Source: Paramacrobiotus metropolitanus
Taxonomy: Eukaryota > Tardigrada > Eutardigrada > Parachela > Macrobiotidae
Length of the DNA stretch: 64,000 bases
NCBI RefSeq assembly: GCF_019649055.1
Contig: NW_026570285.1
Coordinates: forward strand, 310,001-374,000
Direction of reading: 5' to 3'
Shown here: positions 52,215-63,419 of the stretch, piece by piece
Layout of the letters: the number at the start of each line of letters is the position of its first letter
Position numbering within the stretch: position 1 is the first letter of the stretch
Notes under the pieces: generated by a model
What the model was told of the DNA's origin: nothing
Database searches by the model: none
What the model saw: the letters and a program-made list of their open reading frames with translations, nothing else
Made by a program: the position numbers and the translations under genes

Positions 52215-55200
52215 TCACAAATCACTGGATAGCAGCCAAAACGTTTCGACCTTGCCTTTGCTCTGCAAAGTTCCAAAGCAATTAAGCCGAATATTAATGG
52301 TGAACTCGAACTTCAAATAGAGGTGCAGTGGCACGTTATAGAATTGCTTTGGACCCAGGGCAGTGTACCTTTATTTCAATGTATCCTCTGGCTTCCGTTT
52401 TATAACCAGCAATTTGGTGAAGAATTTGATGGCTGCTTTGACTGATGTGTATTTTTCCTCCTGCAGCATCGTGCTCGAAAAATTTCAAGTTATCATAAAC
52501 TTCTTCAAGGTTACTGAATTCGAGGCGTTTAGAAAAATACATCAGCACAGAAATCAGGGCCACCTCAGCGTTAATAAACACCACCTGTGTCAATTTTCAA
52601 GCCCAACCTTGTTCATTACTAGGTCAACACTGCCACAGCAGTACGTACCCTCTCCATGGCTCTCCATTCGACTGGCCGTATTGATGGTGTCTCCAAACCT
52701 GCATATTAACACACCGTAGAACATGTGGGGCTTGTGGGCACGCAGCACTGCCCACCAAGCAACTACTGTAGTATGGAAAGTTGGAAACTGCAAGCAGTAC
52801 TTACAAACAATACCGTGGCATTCGATTTCCAACAACCCCAGCTGCACAGGGACCTGCAGAGTGAGAAAGACTGCGGTGTGAATCGTGAATACCGGCTACC
52901 AACTGTTACCGGCACACAAGAAAGTGCAGAACTGCACAAGTGATTTTTACCAGAGTGCATTCCCAGTCTGAGCTGAAAGTCGACACCGGTCATTACCATC
53001 GAGGACATCGGCTGTACCGCAGCCAGCATCCGTAGAGCTAAGTTACCAATTTCTCCAGCATGGCGGAACGCACCGTTGCGCACGGGTACGCCACTGACAA
53101 CCTGTTACGCCACAGAATCAGCTCCTGCTGTTATGACATCTGAGAACTTATTGCTTTTGTCAAAGTACGTCATATGGAGCAATCAACACACGCAAATAAA
53201 AACACTGCGGAAAACAAAGAATATCATGCATGATGCAGCAGGACTATAATGGACATTTGTTACCGATCATAGTTCATACAGTAGTTCCAGCTTCGTACCA
53301 TATAGGAATCAGCTATAGTTTCCACTTTATACACATCGTGTTGTTCCACGAGTCCATCCAGCAAAGTGTAAATGCGATGCAGTAAGCGAATGATAAAAAG
53401 CGGCTGGGACTGGGAGCACACATGGGCAAATTCCGGAAAATGTGTAAACAGGTTGCCAGCGTCATCAAAATTTTCGGCTTCTATTGGAAGCTTGTTGCGC
53501 AGTTTGCGGACAATACTTCAACAAATATTATTTTATATTGCAACTAAAATACACTCTTTGATTTCCAGGCACTGGAGTGACTGAGCGGTAGCTCTTTGTT
53601 AATACTACATAATGCGGAATACACCACTTTGCTTACTCGGGTAACATATCCCGCAGCAGTTCGTTAACATTGTTCTCTTCCCTGACCAACTCCGCCGTGC
53701 GTTCGGCAATTCGTTTCTCCAGCTCTAATGAGTAACGTTCCAAGCGAGAAATAATACAATCCACAACGCTGGCCACAGTTCGTCCTAAACCTGACATCTT
53801 TCTGGTGTTTTTTCCATTTAGTACTTCAATTAGATCATGTATCGAAGGGCGACGATCGGAACTATCCAGAAAACAATCTCGGAGCAGTTTTTCACCGTAA
53901 GGCGGAATTTCTTGGGCAGTCACAGCAATGCGCTGCATATCCGGAGACTTTTTCAACATGTTCAAGCAGGCTACAAAAACACTTGGTCGGATAAGTAATG
54001 CAACTGTAAAGTGACCGGTGTTTATTTGCCAACATTTATGTGTAGGTTACGAATCATATAAATTATTTTATACTGTTAAAAAATACATCAGTCATGTTTC
54101 TCCTTGAGTACTCAAACATCACCTAGTGTACTTAGTTGATCATTGAGCGAGACATCTAACGGCATTCTTCTGGTAAATACTTCAGCCATTATCACACCGA
54201 AACTATAAATGTCTGATTCTCTGCATCCAGGGTGCTTTTCATCGGCGACATTTCCGGTGCCATCCATAATTGCAGACAGTCATTTGTGTCTCCTAAATGG
54301 GCACCAGTTAAGCCGGAGATCACGCTCGTCATCCCGTAATCGGCCAGCTTGATTCCGAAGCGATTATCAGCCATAACCGTCAGGCTAGAAAGAGCACCGT
54401 GGAAGCACAATGGGCTGGAGTGGATATATTTGAGTCCCTGTTAGAAATAATGGAAGTAATCGAACATGTAGTGAGTGGCGACTCCCGCAAGACCGGCAAT
54501 CGATTAAGCCAATGAAAGACTACCGGTAAATCAATCAACTATACTATAAGTAATAAGTGCATGAATTATCCGAATGAAATGCTCTGCTTGATGCAGATAA
54601 AAGTCCTTTCCAGTATGACTCAGAAAATAGTTCAGTCATTACCGAAGCCATTTCTCGAATCAGTGCCATTTGCAGGTCGATATCCATTGGAAAACTTCCA
54701 TCGTCGAGCAGCATGCGCAGGTTGCCTCTGGATCCATATTCATACAGAAGCGAGACGCTGGCTCCATCAGGGCTTACTCCATAAAATCGGGCAGTATTGG
54801 GATGTTGCAGGTTCCGCATCTATGGATCATGGGTCAAGAGCATCAGTACGTAACGGTAGGTTCAATCTCTTGTAAATTTGTTCTTAAATAAACGTTTATA
54901 CGAGTATTATGCCGAATTGCCATTATTCGCCAAGACTAACCTCTTCTGTTTTTGTTTAATCATATATATGCTTAACGTTCGTAATAGTTCTGGGTATGTG
55001 ACAGTAAAAACATGCACAAACCGAATCTAGCGTCTGTCGAGCCAATTTAACGTTGTAGATCTGTCTGGGTGAAAGCCGGCAGGGAAAACATTCGGCCCAT
55101 ACAATTTTGTTTTGGTATAGCGACAACTTCGATAGCCATGGCAAGGACTGGGTGCTATACTGCGCATCGTCCGGCGTATATTGGCTGAGTACTTGGTGAC

Positions 55201-58168
55201 CATGCAAATACCACCAAGGGTTATCTGATTCCTTCTTACGCAAATGCGATCTGAAATACAATCGTTCCATCTGAATGTCCTGGACCAGGACATATTATGG
55301 TTTGCATTATACACGGAGTGTGATGTTCTGTGTACGTTGTTGGCTCATGCTTTTGCAACAAATACCTGTAAAGAGCTACGACAAACATGACAACCAGCAA
55401 CACCACTCCAGTAACGACTCCGGCAGCTGTAATCCATGTTGAATCTATTTTACGACAACAGATACATCATACATGTAAGTTGATGTAACGTTATAGACAA
55501 TAAAGAGGGTTTACTCCCACGGCGATTACAACTCCAATTAGGTAACATAACTTTAGTACACAGGCCTTAAATATATATTTCTTGTATAATACACAGTATG
55601 GTTCTGCAATGCGGTTTTGCAAAGCAATAATCCTACCGGATTTATTGCAACGATTATCAAGGTATCCGCACAAGGGTTCGCAGAACAAAGAATTTGTGCA
55701 ATGCGGTTTTGCAAAGCAATAATCCTACCGGATTTATTGCAACGATTATCAAGGTATCCGCACAAGGGTTCGTTAAGTGGCGGTCCGAATGAACTGCGCC
55801 ATATGTCGGCCAATGGAGAAACTTTGGCCAAGCTTTTTGTCGCTGCGTAGAAGTGCCATGCTTCCTGTTCGAGAACATACGTAGAAATAAAAAAATTATC
55901 GTATTTTTGACAGTTTCCAAACTTTTTAATGGAATTAGCATGGTTTTTACCTCCATTTCTCCACTGGTTTGACTGATTCGGTAGAAGCAAACATCTCTCA
56001 AACGCATTCCATTGGAGCCAATGGTTACGTTACGCCAAGGAAAACTGAAGCTGCGGTTAAAAAATTGTTTGGCGAGTTCTCGCCCGCTAAGTGGCGAATT
56101 GTTATCGAAACAAGTAGTGTCTTTTGTTCTTTAGGCTTTACCATCGCCATCGCTGACATCATTTCGTAAGCCGACAAAGAAAAGTCATTCAGCTGAAAAT
56201 TGAAAACTGGTTAACAAATTGTGAATGTACATGTGCACCATTTACTAATCCAAATTGATTTAGTCAGTACTGCAAACAACGAGTTTATGTTTGAACTGCA
56301 GTTGCAGCAGAATGAAGCTGGTCAAGGTTGTTGAAATTAGGCACCCATAGAATGCAGTGTGTGTTATTGGGCGTCAGCTCACTATAATGCACCGGGTCAA
56401 TTGCCTAAACTGACCTTATCATCCATAGTGAAAGTCAGATTATATTCGTTCCTTGCATAAGTAGCAGCATCATCCAAAACGTCCATAATTTGATTCCACT
56501 GTGCACGTGGGTGTTCCCAGTAAATCAAGCTGCGGAAGGCTTCGAAGGCGATCTATATGCATTCACAAAAAGCTGTAATTTACTCGTCTGTAACCATATT
56601 ATTGTCGTTATGGAGGGGTTATCGTACGGGGTCGTTACTGTCGTTAAATTTCCATGTCTGTTTCCCTTCGCCTGGTACAGGTCGCATGCGAGAAGACAAG
56701 AAAACCTACATAATGTAATTAAAAGTCCAGGTGCCTGGCGCAGTATTTACAGCGTCGTACTTACGTAATCGCCATTTGTCATATTCAGACGATAAGCTGT
56801 TATCTAAAACACAAACTTGCAGTAACCTTTCGTGGCAGTTGTACGGAAATAGCGTCCGGTAAAGAAATGCTATCCTATCCATGCGCCGTACGAACAACCG
56901 AGTTTATGCTGATGTCACCATTATATGTTTAAAATTATAGATATCCAAGATATGACATAGTCATTGTTGACATTCAGTAATGATGAGTGATAATTTGTAT
57001 GTGCATAAGCACATTTCAAGGGATTAAAGATCAAATCTCACCATGATCTGTCTCACAATTTTTGGAATACTGAAAATGACGACCACTGCAACATACGAAC
57101 TATGTAAACATAACTCCGTGCAAATCCACGTCATTCTGTCGCTGTTCCATATTGATTTCAATACCTCTTGCCCGACTTTGCACATCGATTAGAATGCTTG
57201 TGAAGTCACTGAAAGCCGGTGTGTCGAAAGAATACATATAAATACTGAACTGGCCTAGCCTGGTTTCCAACAGCCTTTTAACGCTGCGGCAGGACAGGTA
57301 AAAGAAGGATCCCAAGCCTGGGTACTGATTTAAATCATCACAAAAGAACCCCACCGTCTGCCATTTGTAGCGTTGTAAAAACATTTGAGCGGCTAACGAA
57401 ATGGACGAAAGGTCTGGAGGCCCACACGTCACAACCGTCGGATACCGAGCTTTATTAGCTAAGGCTTGATCTCCAGCCGTGCTGCAAGTTGGCGTACAGA
57501 GTTAAAATGCATGCCCCATGGTTTCCTTGTTAATTTATTTAATTTTTGTCGTACCTCGACATGGTTAAAATGTTCCACTCTGTAAAACCAGATAACCTTT
57601 CAGAAACCGAACTCTATCACTGCCGATTTCCATGGTATTTCCATGGTCTGAAACAGTTCTCTCCCTACCTCTAACAAAGTCACCAAGGAACATCATTTCC
57701 TTACTGCAAGCTGAAAAGTATTGTCCGCTTTGAGCAGCGTGGTTTTAAAAAGAGTCAGAAGTTTTGTATTTTCTATTTGAAATTTTTCTTTAATGTACAG
57801 TATTTATTTAAGGATGTTACGATTAGATGGTAGTTACCCGGAGTTAATATTACAGTCACTCCTTTCAGTTCGGTGAGGATCTGGCCTACTTTTCCGGCAA
57901 GCGGAATCATGGCGTCAGCAGCAGCACACGTGAAGCTTCCCGGCAGATACATCGTATGCGTAGAAATATTTGAAAAGACATGCGGATAACGTTGTCGTAG
58001 ACGGTCAAACGCTACGATGTACATCGGGATCGTGGTCGTGTATCCGTATACGTAAGCCGGTGTTCGCCCAATAGCGACCAGTATAATATTTAGCTGATGA
58101 AACGCCTCTCCAAGTCCGATAAAGGTTATCACGGTGACGCTCCATATCAACACCTCCTTGACAAGCAT
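52215..58168 (-). pseudogene. Receptor guanylate cyclase-like gene, frameshifted and catalytically degenerate
   Basis: Full receptor cyclase order on the minus strand. Signal peptide and ligand-binding region from 58168 (MLVKEVLIWSVTV; exons at 58168-57838, ~57480-57100, ~56570-56415, ~56120-55950, ~55889-55775), membrane helix near 55430 (AAGVVTGVVLLVVMFV), kinase homology domain (~55270-55020, 54819-54643, 54437-54123), coiled-coil exon 53970-53637 (RLERYSLELEKRIAER, LLRDMLP), and cyclase exons 53515-53299, 53101-52951, 52853-52805, 52698-52649, 52460-52369, 52262-52215, all with consistent phases. A 1-nt deletion near 54240 (after WMAPEM, before HPGCRESDIYSFG) breaks the frame; the phase of exon 1 to exon 2 also fails to match. 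In the cyclase the FSDIVGF motif is FTHFPEF, so the first metal-binding Asp is His; the second (ETIADSYM) remains. Receptor guanylate cyclases make cGMP; this one probably cannot. Confidence 0.72.
55607..55772 (-). repeat. Tandem duplication of an exon end with its splice donor (period 92 bp)
   Basis: 74 bp at 55607-55680 recur identically at 55699-55772, separated by 18 bp. On the minus strand each copy holds the end of the CGYLDNRCNKS exon and its GTAGGA donor. In the second (3') copy the flanking frame differs, so only the first donor keeps the protein in frame. Confidence 0.85.
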
Positions 58169-58652
58169 AATACGCAGATCAGATCAACGTCTTCTGTCAT
58201 TAACAGAATTTTACTACCCCACTGCGATTCGTATCCGTTGTATCGAAAATTGCCGTATCCGGCGTATAACCAGTGAGACCGTTGTAGAAATTCGGCGCGG
58301 AAGTTGCTGATGTATCACTGTTTTTATAAAAGCTTCTATTTTGAATATTGCTAATTAATAATTATTATTAACCGCTCATGTATTCAACAGCATACTGCTC
58401 GCCAGTACTCAATGCGAAAAGCACTGGTCTACTGCATGCCAGTGTACGGCAGGGGATAAAAGGTGGCAGTGGCACCTGCCACTGGCAACTGCCACTGGCA
58501 GTGGCTGTTGCCACTACGCGTTCTGGCAAGCGATAAAACGTGGCAGATTGCCGGAATTTTTAAACGTGATGGCTCTGCCATCCAACGATAATTTTTTAAA
58601 AAATTACTTAAAAAAATGCAGAACGAAGTAATAACGCGTAAGTAGCAAGAGA

Positions 58653-58707
58653 ACGCGTAAGTAGCAAGAGGTTAATCTATACGATTAACCTCTTGCTACT
58701 TACGCGT
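58653..58707. repeat. Perfect 25-bp hairpin with 5-nt loop
   Basis: Arms 58653-58677 and 58683-58707 (ACGCGTAAGTAGCAAGAGG plus GTTAATC half) are exact inverses. An extra direct copy of the first 18 bp lies at 58633-58650. Confidence 0.85.
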
Positions 58708-59311
58708 GACATTGTGAGAGGCGTGCGTACTGCATACTGTACGCATCCAAATGCCGTAAGCGCAGGAAGGTTTAAATCCCAAGTGTCCCACAAATTTTTA
58801 CACAGTAAACAAGGGCGATCAACATGAATCGTATAATTAGGGAGAACCTAATCCATAAATGAATAATTAACTCTATCACTTCCAGTTCCAGATAAACACG
58901 GCTTGCACCAAATATGTTTATCAAACTATACGAGAACCCAACGAACTCGTGGTGTGCTTCGTTAAGTGCTTTTTTGCTCCAGTGCCAATGAAGTTGCCTC
59001 GAATGCGGATTGGCTCAAGCATATGAAATTGCTGATACATGCAACCACTCAAAAAAGCTTTTATATGTATGTTTTGAACAATTGTGTAAATATCCAGAAC
59101 TGGGATTAAGGATATTTAAAATCAAATGATCAAAGGCTCAATCACTGTTGCGGCGAACGCTGTGTGTACAGAAAATCAAGCGCTTATTGTTTACTTAGGA
59201 ATGGCACGGGACGCATGTGACGGCGGCGGCAACCGATTTAAAACAACGGCGGCCGCACTGATCTCGGCGGCGGCCGGCGCACTGCATTGGGCATCCAAGT
59301 TGGCACCCTAT

Positions 59312-59575
59312 CATTTTGGCCACCATTCATTTTGGCCACCACTGATTCTAGGTACCGCGATTCTAGGTAACACACCAAAAAACCGAGGGTAAGAAAACCT
59401 AATAAACCTAAGAATAGCCTAAGAATAACCTACAAAACGTAAGAATAACCAATAACCTAAGAAACCTAAGAAAACCTAAGAAACCTAAGAAAACTAAGAA
59501 AACCAAAGAAAAACTAAAAAAAAAAATCGAACGCGCCAAATCAGTGGGTGGCCGAAATGAATGGTGGCCAAAATG
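59312..59575. mobile_element. Nested 264-bp TIR element with CCTAAGAAA core
   Basis: Inverted ends of ~36 bp, each built from a doubled CATTTTGGCCACCATT word ending in CACTGATT. The centre is a run of CCTAAGAAA/CCTAAGAATA words. Lies inside the 58448-60167 transposon. Confidence 0.6.
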
Positions 59576-60167
59576 AATGGACACGTTCAAGTTTAATCTC
59601 CGCCCCATGCTAGGTAAAGCAAGACAATAAGTACTGCCGGGGAAAAAGAACTTTGGGAGTTTCTGTCAGACAACAAGCAGCTCATGCTCAGAACCAATAA
59701 CGTTCGCTAGCACCTTGTCGTGCTAGATGGTACGGTAGCCGGCGTGGCTGACAACATATACATTTTTCTGTCTTGTTTTCTATTGCATTTTCATCGTATA
59801 CGGAGATATAATGGATGAACAATCTGCAGGGACTGATATTCCGAGCGCTCTTAGTAATTGTTCATAGTGATTTTCCGAGCGCTCTTAAAGGCAAACGCGC
59901 ACGAGTATCAAACAATTTCGATGACTGGCGTAATTATGACGGAATCGCACCCGGACAACTTGGAGTGTGACATTTCGCCGCACACAAACTGCAGCCATCA
60001 GTGGAGTTGGAAATATAGTGGTAGCGATTCTCTTAGGTTTCTTAGTTTTACGATGCATAGCCATATCTAGGCAGTTACCGGTTTCCACGTTTTATCGCTT
60101 GCCAGAACGCGTAGTGGCACTTGCCACTGCCGGTGGCAGGTGCCACTGCCACCTTTTATCCCCTGCC

Positions 60168-61386
60168 TGTTAAGTTGCGCTAATAAGAGTAAAAGAAGAC
60201 TGATTTTGTCTGTCCATGGTTTTGTGAATTTCTCCATTCTCCATGCTTGTATACCTTATAGAATTATTGATTTACACTTGACGTACAGGCAATATTCCCC
60301 GGAAGAACAGTATTACTGCACTGTAAACACCAGCTCTCATCTTGGTCAAGTTAAATACAGTACAATGCCACCTAGTTCATGTATTCATGTCATTTCCGTT
60401 GAACAATGCCACCTAGTTCATGTATTCATGTCATGAAGTTTCCGTTGAACTCGAAGTATCACGCGTTCAACGGAAACTTCATGACTGAGCTGAGCGTATG
60501 TACGATCTCGATATCCTCGCAAGCTGCCGAGTATGTCGGTACGATGCGCTATTTTACTACATCCCGTTCCGGTGAAATTACGTCACTACTCGTACGCTAT
60601 TGTTTTGACTCCTGGGTCTTCTTATACTGCTAGTGTTAATGTACGGTAAAATGGACCATTAAAAATACGATAACGAACCAGGCGGAGGTGTCTATGAAGG
60701 GTGTTCAAAGAGTCTATTGCAGTCCTATAGATTGTAGCAGCACAGGAATTAGTACTGAAAAGCCTGTAGAGGACGGATGATTTGGCAGAATGCGGAAGAA
60801 ATGAAAACGGTCAACGCTAGCCTTAATTGTGCGGTTCTATCTACTTGTCCCGGGGGGCTTAACCCGGTGAAACAAAAAAAGCAGATGAGAAATCTCAAAA
60901 GAACGTCAAGCAAATCGGCTAGTACGAACTTTTATGCGTCATGGGAAAATAACTAGAAAGATATACTATACAACAAGCGCCAGAAGGGGTTAGCGTAATT
61001 TTTATTGATAATGGGCACTGGAAGTCATATTCTATGAGGTACGTATCGCGGTATCGTAGCTTATCGCTCTATAAACAACTCACTAAAGCTGCGCTGGTAC
61101 GAGTACAACACAAGCAATGGTACAATGTGCAGAACTTGCAGAACTGCGGAAGCAGCAGGACGCAGAGATCCCACGGGCGCTTTTGTGCCGCTAATAGCTA
61201 ATTTTTACCGATACACAACAAGCGCGTCTACTGCACGGTCGCTTGCAGTAAAGTGAATATGGACGTACTCGTTGATAACTGATTCCGAATTCTCATGTAC
61301 CGTATACTGACGATTTTATATAAACAACTTATCTGAATTCTGTAGTAACCTCTACGTATATAGAAATTTGTGTAATTATATTAAAG
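60168..61386. other. Upstream region of Gr-like gene F
   Basis: Contains the hairpin repeat at 60363-60483; from about 61010 onward it is homologous to the region upstream of gene E. No further gene seen. Confidence 0.4.
60363..60483. repeat. 41-bp tandem duplication and 19-bp perfect hairpin
   Basis: CAATGCCACCTAGTTCATG and following bases repeat at 60363 and 60404 (period 41). The second copy runs into a hairpin with arms 60432-60450 and 60465-60483 (CATGAAGTTTCCGTTGAAC) and a 14-nt loop. Confidence 0.7.
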
Positions 61387-63419
61387 ATGGACAAGCCAGC
61401 GCCGGAAGGCAATGGTCCCATCGATGTTCTGTCGTATGTGTGCATCTTTCAGAACCTCTTGTTAAATTTCTTCGGCTTGCCGTCATTAAGTGGAAAACCC
61501 AGATCTTGTCGTCGTTGGATGATTTGCTTAACCGTAGCGGTATACGCCACGTTCATCCTGATTCTCGATCTCGCCGGAATTTGTCGCATGGGTTTCGATG
61601 CCAGAATCGTACCCGTCCGTGACACTTCCCTCGTGGAGATCGTCGCCCGCTTACCGGATTCGACTAGCGTCCTGCGTGCCTTGATTCCTTTTGTGATATG
61701 TATGTTCGAGAGTCCGGCATTCAACCGTCTGCAGGAAGCGCTAAATTACTTTATCCATCTATCCAACTGTGACCGGAATCTCTTGGCGCAGAAGTGTCGC
61801 AAGTGGCGGCGGTGCGGTGTGATCTGGGGCTCGGTGTCGGTCGTAATGACCGTTACCACGGACTACTTACATAAACTGGCAGTTTTGGTACAATACGCGC
61901 GAGAACATGCAGACGGCGCACACAAGTACATGGATGTTTACACCGGTGGAAATGCCGGTGGCGGGACAGATTATCTTCTATTCACTCGGTTTAACGCCCA
62001 TCTTCATCGTCTCCCAACAGATTCTTATAACGTGTATTATGGTGTTCATCATCCAGAAGGACATTTACAGAAACCTCATCGAACAAACTGCAGATGTAGC
62101 GATGAAATTTAAAAAGAATGAGTTTACCACTTTTTTACGACAGATTAACAGACTCCACACGGTGTCCTGTGCCGTCAGCGAACATGTTAATATTGTTTAC
62201 GGATGGGGATTCTGGCCATGTATGGGCTAGATGTTATGACGGCGTGTGGATGCGTAGTGGGCGTGATATCGCTGTTAATGAGCTCTCCAGCCGATATGAT
62301 CAGTATCAGTGCTTGGCTGAATTTTGGGATGTGGTTCTGCTTCCACGTGTCGTACTGCACGGTGTTCTTGATTCCCCATTTCAAAGCCGGCGAACAAGTA
62401 CAGTACCACTCACCGTAGCAGCAACGTGGTTTAAATTATTTACTACACCTGTTCATTTTTGTGTTTGCAGTGGGATGAGATTCAAGCGGCGCTTTATAAA
62501 TTCCTACAAACAGCCAGTGCAGTGTCACTTGGTGATGACCTACCGTCGAGTTGTTGTTGTTTGTTTGTTTAATGGGCTGCGACGTCTGCGACGTCTGCGA
62601 CGATCAGGTATAACCTGCACGAGGTCGTAGACTAGTCATAACAGAAAAGACTTTCGCAGTAGCGAAAGACGTAAGACTTTCGCAGTAGCGAAAGTCTTAC
62701 GCAAAGAAAAACCGCAAAAATAAACAGTATAGTTCACAGTAAACAGAAATGATCTTTATGAATAAAACGTTTAGTCCACTTTAAATCCGTCCATTTAACA
62801 GCAACGAGGGCTGCATCGAAGCTGCTAACGCTTATATACGCTTCCTTCGGAAGTATAATCTTGTTCCAAAGACTGGCCATAAGGAATGCAAAACTTCGTT
62901 CGCTTAGGAGTTTTTGTCCATCCGAAGACACGGTTCCGACGGGATCCACTGCATAGGGATGATCATCCAGCGAAGTCATTTGACGTGTTCTAGCTGCAAC
63001 AGAATCAGAAGCAGCAGCAACTTCTTCACGGAATTTAAAGGACCTTTCACGGAATTTAAAGAAACTTTTTCACGGAATTTAAAGAAAATTTAAAGAACCG
63101 AGTGTTGACAACATCCAAGAGCGCACTGAGGCGCTGCTTTTTATTCGACGTAACCAGACCGTGGCAATCCACGCTGGAGAGTTCTTTTTCGTGACACGCT
63201 CCCTTCTGGCGCGGGTGAGTCAAACTGTAGCAACCCACACAGAGCTATGCTTCGGGAAATATAATGCGACTATCTCTATGCGTAATATTGTAGGCGGTTA
63301 CGTTAATAGTCTCCACATCAGTAGTCTGCTACGGCCTGCTACAAATCGATCATGGAATCAACGACAATTTTCCTGGACAAAGGATGGTTAATACTTCGTA
63401 TGACGCCTGGATGGTTTAG
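61387..63419 (+). pseudogene. Gr-type (7tm_7) chemoreceptor-like gene F, three disabling changes
   Basis: Paralogue of gene E (MDKP start, CRMGFDARI, GYG-type C-terminal half). Exon 1 61387-62397; exon 2 62471 to a donor after CTGGCGCGG near 63213, split by an insertion; exon 3 about 63294-63419. Breaks: a 4-nt gain near 61868-61872 (TTAC, just after TTDY), a 1-nt loss near 62210 (GGATGGGGATTC against GGATGGGGCGTTC), and a 552-bp LINE insertion between the CGAGT duplicates at 62547-62551 and 63099-63103. The exon 1 length of 1011 nt equals the expected 1008 plus 4 minus 1. With three independent lesions this copy is a pseudogene rather than an artefact. Confidence 0.82.
62552..63098 (-). mobile_element. 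5'-truncated LINE insertion in Gr-like exon 2
   Basis: Bounded by the direct repeat CGAGT (62547-62551, 63099-63103). On the minus strand, 62979-62734 encodes a retroelement C-terminal fragment (RSFAFLMASLWNKIILP), followed by ~180 bp of 3' UTR with a GACTTTCGC hairpin word (62648-62700) and an AAAC-rich tail read at 62570-62552. The 5' side has four CACGGAATTTAAAG-type repeats (63027-63090). Confidence 0.72.

Larger units (their letters stand above)
58448..60167. mobile_element. Second copy of the 1.7 kb TIR transposon
   Basis: Ends GGCAGGGGATAAAAGGTGG and its inverse, followed on both sides by the same GGCAGTGGCACCTGCCACTG-type inverted repeats (~110 bp) as the 6125-7884 element. Length 1720 bp. 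The nine bases outside each end differ (CCAGTGTAC and TGTTAAGTT), so no target duplication is visible. The interior holds CCTAAGAAA repeats, a nested 264-bp element and a perfect hairpin; no transposase. Confidence 0.75.
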
